Source: Tetrahymena thermophila SB210 (lineage: Eukaryota > Ciliophora > Oligohymenophorea > Hymenostomatida > Tetrahymenidae). Taken from it: 64,000 nt of DNA. Position 1 is the stretch's first letter, and each line of letters begins with the position of its first letter. The stretch lies in the NCBI RefSeq assembly GCF_000189635.1, contig NW_002476052.1, positions 125,784 to 189,783 of the forward strand, read 5' to 3'. Shown here piece after piece: positions 48,916-60,786 of the stretch. The position numbers were made by a program, and so were the translations under genes. The notes beneath the pieces are model-generated. The model did not search any database. It worked only from the letters and a program-made list of their open reading frames with translations, and was not told where the DNA came from.

Positions 48916-49644
48916 ATGGAATATGAGAGAGAAGAATATGTCCGCATTTAGAAGTTAATAAACTAGCAAAATAAAATTAAAGATGAACAATTTTTAGGGT
49001 TTTAGCTTCCAAAGCTACAAGAAAACACAATTATAGATTCTAATTTTCAAGATTATTTATCTAAGATGCTAAATCGCAAAAAGTAGACAAGAAAAAGATG
49101 TGTGTCTCAGACTTCTTTCTCAAAATCAAGAATAATGAGAGATGATTCTATTTCTTAAGCACCTTCATCAAACCACTAATCTTTTTCTATAACATAGCCT
49201 CTTTTGCAATCAAGGAGCGAAAAGAGAAGCATTTCTCATCAGAGAATGAGCAAAACTTTAAAAGAAGATGAAAACTCCCTCACGAACTAGAACAAAGTGG
49301 ATATGCCCGAATTAATTGACTCTATAAAAGAATCATAAAGCACAGATAGAAAATTTTCTAGGAGAAATTTTAACTGCGCAAGCATAGGTCCAGCGTAAAC
49401 AAACAAATATTTAATTAGTATAAAAAGATTAATTTACACCTTAACTTAGGTTACATAAAATAAATTAAATTAATTAATTTTAGATATTTTTGTTGCAAAA
49501 ATAAGCAATCAATTTTTAAACTAAATGTAAGGCTTATTTTCCTTCTCACATTATTAATAAAATCTGTGGAAATAGATAATATAATTACTGATGATTCTCA
49601 ATAATTCAATTTAAATTGCAATTTTTACACAAAACAATTTATGA
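48916..49644 (+). CDS. Basic, S/Q-rich protein, unknown function
   Basis: The frame from ATG 48916 is open for 243 codons. The first ~155 residues have good coding character: MEYEREEYVRIQKLINQQNK, LGFQLPKLQENTIIDSNF, then an S/R/K-rich stretch (RKRCVSQTSFSKSRIMRDDS) and KTLKEDENSLTNQNKVDMPE. After about 49390 the composition becomes A/T-rich and the 3' end is doubtful: splicing GT at 49393 (GTAAAC) to an AG near 49480 gives another, hydrophobic tail. The frame is also open upstream of the ATG into a possible acceptor that fits the phase of the preceding gene, so it may be that gene's 3' exon. Confidence 0.5.
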
Positions 49645-50814
49645 TTTTAAAAGTTAATAATCATAATCAAAAATACCATCTAAATTTTTTAAATATTCAC
49701 CTTTCACAAACAAAAATCTTCTCTTCCCAATTTCAAATAAGAAGATATATTAATAAATAAATCCTATTATGATTTAAGGTTATTAATTTATAGAATCTAG
49801 AAAATTTTATTTAAATTTTAGATTAGAATCTATATTCCAAATCATCAGTCACAATCATCTTTTTTCAATCAAATAAATTATGTTTACAGATATTAATTAT
49901 TAATGTCTTAACATTTTGAATGGTATTTCCTTCATTTTTGCAAATTTAAAAATTTATTAATCTAAAAAAATTGAAGAAACCATTAGCAAATAGAATTTAT
50001 TAAATATTAAGATAAATAAGATGAAATTCTCTAGATAAAATTGAACAAAATCATTCAGAAAAGCATTAATAAAAAAATAAAAAATAAAAATGAGTTAATT
50101 CAAATAAATGGAGCAAAATATTTTTAAATTGTCTAGAAAAAATGATGAAATTTTGATTATTATTAATACATTCATATGCATTATAAATTAGTACATTGAT
50201 AAGAACAAAAAAATTTTTAATGTAAATGACTATGAGAGTTTTTGAAAAATATTATTTTTAGGCATTTATTTTTGAATTAATTAAATATAAATAAAGCTAT
50301 AAATAGCTATTTCATTTTTAAAAATCTACTCATTTCAATCAAAATAAGGTTTTAGATGAAGATTGCTTAATGTTTTTCCTACTTTGTTTATAAATAGATT
50401 ATAAGAAGAAAATTACTGTAAACTAATATTACAAAAATCTAGTGTTGATTGAATACCTTTTATAATTCAAAATTTTATATCTTATGAAACAACTTTATTT
50501 TTTTAATTTATTTCAATAAATTTTGATTGTAAATTAACTAAATTTATTTTTAAAAATTTTGAAATTAAATTAACCTAATTTATAATAATCACTTTTATAT
50601 TTTAAAAATAAGCTTTAAAATTGTTTTATTAAATTTGAATGCTTTAAATTTTTACAAAAAGTAATTTATTTTCCTATTAAAGCTTTTAATGAAATTTGAA
50701 TTCATGTAAATTTTTCTCAATATTATTTTTAAAAATTTTTAAGGTGTAAATTTTAATTTTAGAAGTATTTTATTAAAAAATATTTATATATTTTATTATT
50801 TAAACTATAACAGA
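49645..50814. other. Intergenic A/T-rich region
   Basis: I see no supported gene. The whole stretch is A/T-rich with long TTTAAAAATTTT-like runs. Confidence 0.55.
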
Positions 50815-52605
50815 ATGAGCAATGCTTTGAACAAGAAAGAAAGAGTGCTTGTTGGTATATCTTAGAATGTTCTTTAGCATAGAATTAACGTTACTGATAT
50901 TGGAAGAGGAAATTTGTATTAATTATTAGAAGATTTAAAAAAAGAAAGATAGTAAAGAAAGGACTACAAACAATAAGATGTCTAGTAAAGGAAAATAGAT
51001 TTGTTTTAATAATATGGATTGGATTATTAAGATAAAATTGCATTAAGTAGAGAACACTATATAAATAAAAATGATGAACTACAAAAGAAATTTTTAGAGA
51101 ACATGATTGAAATGAACTACGTTTTAAGAAAGAAAAGAGAAAAAGCAAACACGCTGCCATCTTCTGAGTATACTATTTAAAATTTGAAGAGATTAAAATT
51201 TGAATATATGTAAGAAGAAATTCCTAATTTCGATTTAAAGAAAATAAATATTGGAGGAGATTATTAAAACTAAACAATTCAGCTAATAAACAACACAACT
51301 GATTAACCAGCTGATATCAACGATCTTTAATAATAAAAGAGCGAAATTCACCAAAGATCGATTAGCTTATAGAATTTGAAAAGATAGCAAAGCGAATAAG
51401 GAAGTAGTTTTCTTGATTCCACCTATTCAATGATTAGAATGCCAAAAATGATTAATCTAAACTAAATTTTAGAAGAGGATTCAGAAAGCACAAAAAATGC
51501 TCCAACCAATTAAGTTTAAAATCAACAAAATAATGCTTCAATCTTGAAAAAAAACGCTGGAATTATTAAGTAAGGAGATTAGATAAATTAAAATGATAAA
51601 AAATTTTCTCCGTAAAAAACAATAAATTTCAGTAAAAATCTAACTTAGTCAAATTTAAATCACCAAATGAGTAAATCTTACTATTAAAGATAATCAGATA
51701 ACATGAAAAGTAATAGAAATTACTAAGAAGCATAGTAAGATAACACAAAAAGAAAGAACAGCACCATCTTAAGAACAGAACCTTCTCCAAATACAAAAAG
51801 GATGAATACTCAAACAACCTTCAGTCCCTCGATGGAAAAGAATTTATCTTTCTCATAAAAATTAAATAATTTGAACAAAAAGTTGAATTTAAATGGGAAC
51901 TCTGATAAAGATTCATCTGAATCTCCAAGAAAAGGTATATTAATGAAATAATATTTCAATCTAATTTATTGATTTAACAAAAAGTGAATGATTTCAATGA
52001 TGAGATCTATTCTTAGACAAATAGAAAAATCAATACTGTGATTATCACAAAAGATACAGGACCATCAGAAGAAGAAATATACGACAAATATCACAATAGA
52101 ATAGGTGGAGGAAAAAATGTTTACGACTAAATGATCTTAGACCAATAGAAAAAAAATGTTTTATATAAATCAAATAAATCAAAACTAGAATAAATGCAGT
52201 AAGACATGATCTTTAAGTAAGAAGACAAAGACAAAGAATATGAAATATTATAAAACAGGTATCAAAAAACCATTAAAACCGCATACAAATCAAAAGAAGT
52301 TGCTAAAAAAATGAAACTTGTAATAAAAATCTATTTATCAATTTAAACTTTCCATAAAAATTTTAAAATGTTTTTGAAGAAATTATTCTTTATGTTATTA
52401 ATGGTACTTAAAATTTAAAAAAAGTGATTTTAAAAACACAAGTTTAACATTTTTTAAGAAATTAAGATAAAAAATATTTTTATTTAATTTTTTCTAAAAT
52501 AAATTGAACAATATAACTTTATAAATATATTTAAATTTTTTGTTATTTATAAAATAGATAAGCCATTAAGCAGATAAAATGATAGAAAGACTAAATTTTA
52601 AATGA
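50815..52605 (+). CDS. Q/N/S-rich protein with helical N-terminus, unknown function
   Basis: Two clear exons, to about 51933 and from about 51978, plus a probable last exon at about 52558-52605. The protein is about 540 residues. The N-terminus looks folded and charged: MSNALNKKERVLVGISQNVL, then RINVTDIGRGNLYQLLEDLK and a helical segment ENMIEMNYVLRKKREKANTL. The middle is S/N/Q-rich (SIKLQNLKRQQSEQGSSFLD-like) with many TAA/TAG glutamines. The C-terminal part is again charged (VIITKDTGPSEEEIYDKYHN, RIGGGKNVYDQMILDQ, TIKTAYKSKEVAKKMKL). Without the last splice the frame ends at TGA 52424-52426 with a hydrophobic tail that looks like translated intron. No domain is recognised. Confidence 0.65.
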
Positions 52606-53767
52606 TGATGAGAAATAAATAGAAATAAAATTTAAAATAGAACTTTTAATTCAAGATAATGCCATTTAAAAAAATAAATTTAAAATATTTCAATAACAAA
52701 TCTATTTTCAATTATAAAATCACTTGAGATTTATATCACTATTAAATAAATATATAAATAATTAATCTTTTGTTGTAAATATTATGATGTGTTTGTTTAG
52801 TTTTAAAAAGTAAAAATAAAAAATATTATTAAAATTGAGTATGTTTTTAGAGCTTATTTTGATATAAACTTTAAATTAATTGTTTTTAAAAGTAAAAATT
52901 TTGTATTAATTTTAAATAAAATAAAAAATATTTCAAAAATAAAATTATTTTGGACTTTAAAATCATGAAAATTTTATTATTATACAACAGAAAAAAGAAT
53001 TTAATTAATTTATTTTTTTATAAAAACTTTGGTCTAGATTTAATTACTCAAGAAATAAATGTCTTAAAAAACTTACTTTTTTTGTTAATTTTAATTAAAT
53101 AAATACATTTTAGTTTACTTATTTTAAAAATTAAGATTTTCAATTAATTTTAGAATTTACTTTGGCTTTTACAACTTTTTTTTAAGAAAAGAGTTGAATT
53201 TTTTGAATTACAAAAAAAATAAAATAGAAAAATAATGACTTATTTCTAGAAAATTAATGTTAATGTTTTCTATTTGCTTCATCATGAAAAGAATAGTAGC
53301 AACTCAATCAATATTTATATTTTGGGTATTTTAGAAAATAATATATCAGCTCTCTTTATATTTTGAATAATAAATCTAAATTAAAATGATAGAAATAAAT
53401 TTTATCTCCATAGAAGAATCTTTATGATTGCTTAAATAAATCTTTCTTTAATTTTGATTATTCTTTTTAAATTTAAATGAAATTTTAGGAAAAAAATTAA
53501 AAAAATTATTAGATTACAAATAAATAAAATAGAAAAGAAAATTGACAGTTGAAGAATATTTGTTATATTTAAAAATTGTTAATTGATTTAGATTTGATAA
53601 ATAACTAGATCAATATTGATTGATTATCCTTTTTAGCTATATCAACCATAAAATATATCTATTTTTATTATTATATATACCTTATATACTATCATTCATT
53701 TATTCATTAACTATATCTGATATTTTAATTTAGGATTTAATATAGATTAATCTTGCTTGCTATTACT
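52606..53767. other. 3' intergenic region between convergent genes
   Basis: A/T-rich spacer between a plus-strand gene and a minus-strand gene. No supported gene or structured repeat is seen. Confidence 0.6.
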
Positions 53768-55472
53768 TCAAAATACGTTTTATTGTTGGAGCTTCGTTAT
53801 GTATTCCATTTTTTTGTAGGCGATTTCAGGCACGGTTTTTATTATTTGTAGGAATTGGGTGGATTCGGGAGTGCAATATATTTTTTAAATTAGATCTATG
53901 TCTTTAGTTTGGTTTTCGATGTTTTCTAGACAGGACTGGATGAATCTACAATCAATATCTTGATTACATATTTTTTCCATTGATTTTTTTATTTCAACAA
54001 TGTTGTAAACTTTAATTTCTGGCTTAGCCTACAAGAAATCAGAATCTTAAAGGACGTTTGTCATTTTCATAAAAAGATATCTTAGCTTTTCTAGCTTAGT
54101 ATTTAATATTTAAATTAATTGTTGGTTTTCAATAACGTTATGATCTGTTTCATCGATAAAGCTGTTGTGAAGCTCTCTTTCCTTTTGTATGAATTGTAAA
54201 ACCTAAATTCTGGCTTGATCTTCTACACTCTTGCAGTTTTAACTGTGGAGGTCAACTATGTCTGCTGAATCGTATCTAATAAATTCGAAACAATTCTAGC
54301 AAAATGCCTATTCCAGTGTGATCTTCTTCAATTCTTGTTCTCTGAGGGCTTTTTCTCTCGAATACTTGTCCTAAACTTGGTTTTAACTAACTTCAATGTA
54401 ACTCATCTTTTGTTGCTATTAAAGTTGTTGCTATGCATTCAAAGTTTGGTCTTGGCTCTAAAATATCTTTGACTTTTTTATTCTTTCTTCTGAATTTAAA
54501 AGTTCTACATTTTTGATATAGCTATGAGATTTATTCAATTCTTCATTATTGGTTTCTCCATTAAATATTTTTTTGTTATTTATGCCTGACTTTGTGGGAC
54601 TTGAGAAAAACTAAGAGTTCGTATTAGTGTTATGAGAGCGTTTGACTCTTTCTTCTTGTAGTTATTCCTATTTATAATTCAAATTTTAGACAAATTTGCA
54701 AGAAACTCAAAGTGATAAAAATCATTTACTTAATGAGGGGGAACATGATACTTTTTAGAGTGCTTAACCTAATCATTTTCTTGATTTTGCTAATGAATCT
54801 CTGAAATATCTACTTCATTAAATGCTTAAGAGTTTACTATACTACTGGAAAAAATTGGCTTATGGCTTGATTTATTAGTGGCGCTTAATTGCTATCCATT
54901 GTTGCTTGGAGAAGCTAAGAATTTGCCTTGTTAATTACTTACTGGGGTTAAAAATCTGTCAGCCTTTATTATATTTAAAACATAAATGAGAATTTTATAA
55001 ATGTTTTTAGTAAAAATTAGAAATTATTTACATTGTTTTTCAATGAGAAAATCTTTGAAGGAGAATTTTGAGAGCGAGGATTTGCTAATTATCTGTTAAC
55101 TGTGATTTCAGGATAATCAGTATTGAATCTATTTTGATTTTGGAACGGCTCATTTTATTATGATTGCAATTAAGATTTATATTGGCTTTGGGATTGTTAA
55201 TGGTTATCGAATCCATTGTATGTTCTGAGGTTCTTCTATGAAAAATATTAATTTGGAGCAACTGCTGCGCTTTGTTGTTGCTACTATTGATCAAAGCTAT
55301 TATTTAAGAAATCAATATTTTTTTGATTCACATTCTATTCGTAATTGTGCTTTTTAAGTAATTCTAATTAAAACTGCTCAAAGTCGTTGTTGTTTTAATT
55401 TGGAGGAAATCTAGCTTCCATGTTAATAATCCCTCTATTTTCATAAAAATTCAGAGGCTTCTTGTTGCTCAT
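53768..55472 (-). CDS. Q/N-rich protein with CCHC-type zinc-binding pattern and helical C-terminus
   Basis: Three exons (55032-55472, 54730-54963, 53768-54667) join in phase to 525 codons, 524 residues. The first ~225 residues are N/Q/S-rich and disordered-looking, starting MSNKKPLNFYENRGIINMEA. A coiled-coil stretch leads to the motif FCQNCFEFIRYDSADIVDLH followed by SQNC, that is C-x2-C-x14-H-x3-C, which fits a small zinc finger of the UBZ4/C2HC kind used for ubiquitin or protein binding. The last ~150 residues are helical and non-repetitive (RIQVLQFIQKERELHNSF, NQDIDCRFIQSCLENIENQ, TQFLQIIKTVPEIAYKKMEY). An alternative start at the in-frame ATG 17 codons downstream is possible. Zinc binding is inference from residue spacing. 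Confidence 0.7.
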
Positions 55473-55680
55473 CTCTCGCTTTTGATGCTTAAATTAAATG
55501 GAAATTTTCTTAATTATATTTTATTTTGCTAATATTTTTCACAATTGAATTTATTTATTTATTTCTTTCAATGAACTTTTTAGATTTTTATTGAATTATA
55601 TTTTGTATGATTTTTTTTTCAATTTTGTTTTATTTAATTTTAAATGTTAATGCAAATTTACCAATATTACCACTATCAAC
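55473..55680. other. Upstream region of the zinc-finger-like gene
   Basis: A/T-rich sequence just upstream of the minus-strand start; the promoter is presumably here, without a recognisable motif. Confidence 0.4.
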
Positions 55681-57015
55681 CACAAATCAGCAAGCTTGAA
55701 CAGTATTCAGAAGATATATCTAAAATAGATATATTTAATGCAACTCTATCCAATAAACAAGGATAAAACCTTATTCATTCCTTTATTAAACAAATTTATT
55801 ACTAACCTAATTTATTCTAATTTGTATTTTAAATTTTGTCTTTTATTATCAATAAAATATTTTAAATTTAATCTTATTTGCACTTTAAAAACTTCTATAT
55901 ACCTTAAATCAGTAAGCTTAGAAGTATTTAATAGAAATGAAGCTCTCTTTAACAACCAAGGATAAAATATAATTCATTCATTCATTTACTAAATTTACTT
56001 TCCTAATTTTTTCTATTTGCAATTTAAACTTTTTATTGAATAGCAATAAAATATTTTAAGTTAAATAGAAGAATGACTCTTTAAAATTCACTATCTGCAA
56101 TAAAATAGTAAGAATGAATTGTACTTAGAAGAAATACAACTCTATTTAATAGACAATAATATAAAATTAATTATTTTTCCTTATTTAATAAATAAATAAA
56201 AATTACTTCGTAGTTTATTCTACTTTGTATTTTAAATTTCTTAAATGATTTTAATATGTAAACTATTTATGATGAATCCACAAAATCAAGAATATATCAA
56301 ATAAGTAAACTTGAAAAGTATTAAGAAAAGATCTAAAATAGATATATAACTCTATCAAATAAACAAGGATAAAACTTTATTCATTGATCTACTTAATAAA
56401 TTAATTACAATCATAACTTATACTAATTTGTATTCTAAATTTTGTCTTAATTATTAGTAAAATATTTTAAATTAAAACAATTTTAAATCAACTACCTAAC
56501 ATAAATCAGTAAGCTTAGCAGTATTTAAAATAAATGCAACTGTATTCAACAACTAATGATAAAATATAATCATTCATTTATTAAATTACTAAATAAATAA
56601 TTTATTTCCCTAATTTATTGTATTTTTAATTTTTCTTGATTATCAATAACATATTTTAAGTTAAATTTTAAAATGATTCTTTAAAATTAACTATAATCCA
56701 AAATCTAATATGCTTGAAAAGTATTCAGAAGCAACTTTATTTAATAGAAAACAATATAAAATTATTAATTCGTTTATAATTAAATATTTAATAAATTACT
56801 TAATAGTTTATTCTAATTTGTATTTTAAATTTTGTTAAATATCAATAAAATCTTTTAAATAAATTATTGATTTATGATTCCTCTAAATCTATAATCTACC
56901 AAACCAGTAAGCTTGAAAAATATTATGATTTACATCTAAAATAAATATATTTAACGTAACTCTCACAAATAAACAAGGATAAAACTTTATTCATTACTTT
57001 ACTTAATAATTAGTT
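55680..57015. repeat. Degenerate tandem repeat, ~200-bp unit, about seven copies
   Basis: Units recur with landmarks near 55689, 55911, 56105, 56301, 56507, 56703 and 56906 (spacing about 194-222 bp). Each unit begins around AATCAGTAAGCTTGAAAAG, continues with an AAATAAATGCAACTCTAT-like stretch and AAACAAGGATAAAA(CT)TTATTCATT, then TTATTCTAATTTGTATTTT and ATCAATAAAATATTTTAA. The copies are clearly diverged, with indels, and some lack parts. The frame at 55738-55965 falls in the repeat and is not taken as a gene. I cannot tell whether this is satellite-like DNA or the remnant of a larger element. Confidence 0.75.
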
Positions 57016-58851
57016 ACAAGGCACTTTTTTTTGGGTTAAAAAGATACTTTGGGAATGCCTTAATTAATGAGCATTTACAGTATATATTTTATTTTTTAAT
57101 ATTTATTTTAAATGACTAATTATTCATTTTCATATCAAAAAATGATTTAATTTCTAAAAAATTAATTTTTAAAAACAATAAAAATATTTAATTGATCATT
57201 CAATACAAGACAGAGTTGATTAAGTATTTTTAAAATAATAATTGCCATAATTAATTATTTCACTTTAAAATGTTAATAAAATTAATTTTTATTAATATAT
57301 TATCGCTAAAATATATTATTTTAATTCTTATTTTAGTCTAATTTGCCTCGAATTTATTTTAAAAATGATTATCATTATTTTAGTAAATGCTATTTGAAAA
57401 AATAAACAGAAAACAACAATTATAATTATTTTAGAAAATGCTCATAAATTATAAAAATTATTTTAGAAATAGAAATATATTATTATTATTATTATCATCA
57501 TCAATGACGTAGTAATAATATTTATTATGAGAAAAAATTTTTTTAACCTTTTATTTTTATTTGAAATAGCTGATCAAGATAAGCTTTAAGCTAATATAAA
57601 GATAAGGGGATTTATATTTGATAAAATATATGATTAGAGAAATAGAAAATTAAATTTGTATCCTAAAAACTTTAATAATGAATTAACTAATTTTGTAATT
57701 CTATTTATAAAGCAGATATTTATTTATTTATTTATTAATTAATGGTTATTTATTTTTATTTTTTAAAATTATTAAATTTATTATTTAAATTTTACATAAT
57801 AAAATGTCTGTATTATATTATATGTATTAGCAGTAATAAAATTTATTTTGATTTACTATCAATAAGAAGAAAAAAATTATAAATATTTTTATTAGTTTTT
57901 ATTGTACCCTGATCAAGGTAGGTTAGATAATTCCTGATTAAAAAAAGGGAATTTCTGTTTGATAAAAATTTAGAACAGAGAAGTAGAAATAAAGTTATTA
58001 ACTTTTTTTATTTTTTAATCATAACATACATGAAATATTCAAAGCCATAATCAAAACAGCAATTTATATTTATTTTTGTGTTATTTTTATTTTTTTAAAT
58101 ATAATTAACTTATATAATTCAAAATTCTACTCTAGAATAAAATTCTAATTTCTATTTATTTTTGGAAAAAATATGAGCAGTGTTTTCACTTATTTGTTAG
58201 ATATAATAATTTATTTATCACTTGGCAATAAAATAAAATTAATAGAAATATCAATTAATTTATTCATAGAAAGTAATTTAGACAATTAATTAAATATTTG
58301 GATTATACCTTAATTAATGTAACTGAAGTCCTTCCATTTTCTAGATAATTTCCAGATTTAAAGAGCTTTAAGGGGCGTAATTAGGAAAGAGTTATAAAAA
58401 ATAATTATGGTATATTCCAATAAAAGTGTTGGTTCGTTCATAGTTTTTAAGTTAGCTATTCCAAAACCAAATTTCTAATTTTTTTTATTAATTATTAGAA
58501 AGAACTTTATAAGATTAACTTTCTATCTTTCTATCTCTTTATCTATCTATTTATCTAGTCTGTCAATTTATTTAAGATATTTTTATTTTTTTATTTCTAT
58601 CAACTTATTATTTTCCATTTTTTTTTTTGTATTAATTAACGTGCACATAAAATTCAAATTCCTATAAAAGTTCTCAATCATAACTATACTGTTTATGAAA
58701 GTTAAGTCAAAAATGTGTGCTATTATTATAAATATTTTAGCTTATATTGTAGGTATTTTCAATTCACCATATACTTAGTGAATAGGATTATTATCAAAAT
58801 TGCTGATAAAAATAAGGAACTAAAATTAATTAAAAAGAATTTTAAGTTTAA
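57016..58851. other. Intergenic A/T-rich region with a weak direct duplication
   Basis: I see no supported gene. Two segments resemble each other: about 57569-57650 and 57908-57990 share CTGATCAAG, an AAGGG(G/A)ATTT element, TTTGATAAAA and an AGA(A/G)ATAGAAA-like end. An ATT/ATC triplet run occurs at 57480-57505 and a TCTA/TTTATC simple repeat at 58525-58560. Confidence 0.5.
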
Positions 58852-59288
58852 ATGAATCAATAAATATTCTTTGGATATTCAAGGTATTCTACTTAACTTT
58901 GAACAAAAATTGATCATATATACTCATTATTTTTTTAAAAAGAATATGTTTAATAGTAATGCAAGAATTTAAACTTTTTCATGAAACTAAGCACAAGCAA
59001 ATAAAAAGAAATTAGCTAAATTATTTTGGTGTTTTATTTGATAAATAGGCTTTATTTAATATTGAAGAATTAATTATTTAATACTTAAATAATGAAGAAC
59101 TACTGAAGAAAATAATAAACTAAAAGTTAATAAGGTTTAATCAGAAATATATTTTTGACCAAAAAATTTAGAGGCAATAGAGCTAAGCTGATCTAAGCTA
59201 ACAAAGCTATTTGAGAGTTTAAAAAAAGGTAAATTTTATTCAGAAATAATAAATAAATAACAAATAAAAAAAGAAAACCAATAATTGA
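58852..59288 (+). CDS. Possible small helical protein gene, tentative
   Basis: Two inferred exons (58852-58883, 58943-59288) join in phase to 126 codons. The second exon has coding-like, charged composition: MQEFKLFHETKHKQIKRNQL, then KQALFNIEELIIQYLNNEEL and a Q/K-rich C-terminus. The TGA lies only three bases before the ATG of the next gene, which is unusually close for separate eukaryotic genes. It may be chance, a relic, or require another 3' splice. Confidence 0.28.
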
Positions 59289-59291
59289 AAA

Positions 59292-59735
59292 ATGAGAAAA
59301 CATATCTTAATACCTCTATTAACAGCTGTTGCTTTACTTTCTGCTGCAACATATTTTGTTGCATCTGCTAACAACTAGAAAGGTAAACTATTAGATGAAT
59401 AATGTGCTTAATTAAGAGTGAATGTAGGAGAAACCGAAACAAAATATATCTTGGATAACTAATGCGATGTTTCTGTACAGTATACTATTTCCTTATATGA
59501 TTCTGACATTGATGCCGATTTTAGATTAATTTCATGTCAGCCAAAACATAATAAACATGTTTTTATTTATGGTAATAATGTTTAGTATAGATCTGTCGGT
59601 CAAACTGTACATATTTTAAATATACCATCTAATGCATTTATTTTATAAATTTTCCTATTGTATTTATTTTATATTATAATCCTATTGTATTTATTTAATA
59701 GTACGGTCAACATGTATTTATTTAACATAGTATGA
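59292..59735 (+). CDS. Small secreted protein with signal peptide, unknown function
   Basis: Frame of 148 codons, 147 residues. The N-terminus is a clear signal peptide (MRKHILIPLLTAVALLSAAT). The mature part has cysteines in DEQCAQLRVNVGETETKYIL, NQCDVSVQYTISLYDSDIDA and LISCQPKHNKHVFIYGNN, a beta-rich pattern with a short alternating-hydrophobic style. From about residue 115 the sequence turns into translated A/T-rich DNA containing the direct repeat CCTATTGTATTTATTT (59650 and 59682). The true C-terminus may therefore be shorter through splicing, or the gene may have been truncated by local rearrangement. An in-frame TGA lies two codons before the ATG, fixing the start. Confidence 0.6.
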
Positions 59736-60020
59736 TTACTGTAAATATTTTATATATGCCTTCAATGTATTTATTTTATATAAAAAAAATTAAAAAAAAA
59801 TAAAATTTAACAATATTTATAATTCTACTAAGTCTATATTTCTAACTCAAAAAATAATTTTCTGAGTATATCTATAATCTAATAAGCTAATTAAATAAAT
59901 TTAAATATAAAAAGATAAATACCATTCACTTCCAATTTTTATATACAAAGAAAAGAAAAAGGGAGAAAATAAATTAAATTTAAGTACACAATTTTTTGAA
60001 TATAATAATGCTTTTATTAT

Positions 60021-60168
60021 AATTAGAATTTGATTAAATATTTATTATTTAAAAAAAAATAAAAGTTTTATTTATTAGTTATATTTTTAATTTATTTTAT
60101 TGATATTTAAATATAAAATATAAGTATTTTTACTTAATAAATACATATTCAGTTGTTTTAATTTTGTT
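60021..60168. repeat. Direct repeat, copy A (~147 bp)
   Basis: Starts AATTAGAATTTGATTAAATA and ends AAATACATATTCAGTTGTTT plus TAATTTTG. The partner at 60220-60363 matches over nearly its whole length with a few substitutions and small indels. The two start points are 199 bp apart. Confidence 0.8.
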
Positions 60169-60219
60169 TTAATAGCTTTTTGTTATACTTTTGATTGCAA
60201 TTCAAATATATATTTTTAA

Positions 60220-60363
60220 AATTAGAATTTGATTAAATATTTATAATTTAGAAAAAAATAAAAGTTTTATTTATTGGAATTTTTTTAATTTATTTTATTG
60301 ATATTTAAATATAAAATATAAGTATTTTTACTTAATAAATAAATATTCAGTTGTTTAATTTTG
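60220..60363. repeat. Direct repeat, copy B (~144 bp)
   Basis: Second copy of the repeat at 60021-60168, including the central TTGATATTTAAATATAAAAT and AGTATTTTTACTTAATAAAT blocks. High identity indicates a recent local duplication. Confidence 0.8.
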
Positions 60364-60786
60364 AAATGACCAATTTAATAGGTTTAATTGTATTTTAATT
60401 TATCTTTATTCATAAGATTTTTACTAAGCTCACAAAAATTTTAAATATTCTTCCTATTTTTAATTACTTCACCATTTTAATTTTAATAAGAGTTTATAGT
60501 AATGCATAATTTAAATAAATCTTTAAAATTTTTAAAATATAAAAGCTTTTTACTTAAACAATAACTTTTTCAAAATTTTATCTATTAAATTAATGACTAT
60601 AAATTTTAATCAATAACTTATTTGTTCAGAGAATCGAAACTTAAGCCTACCTTTTAGCTAGCTTCTACTTTCTTATTGCTGTTTATATATTAGACCAGTT
60701 AAAATATTAATTTAATTAATTTGCAACACTATAACTTATATAAGCCAATTAATTAGTAATCAAACGAAATTAACAAAACAATTAAT

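Larger units (their letters stand above)
59736..60786. other. Intergenic region containing a direct duplication
   Basis: A/T-rich spacer without a supported gene. It includes two near-identical ~145-bp copies annotated separately. Confidence 0.55.

Noticed and set aside
50891-51817. Minus-strand F/S/L-rich frames
   Set aside because: Antisense of the Q/N-rich plus-strand gene at 50815-52605.
55085-55294. Minus-strand N/I/K-rich frame
   Set aside because: Out of frame with the zinc-finger-like gene's first exon, which covers it with better coding character.
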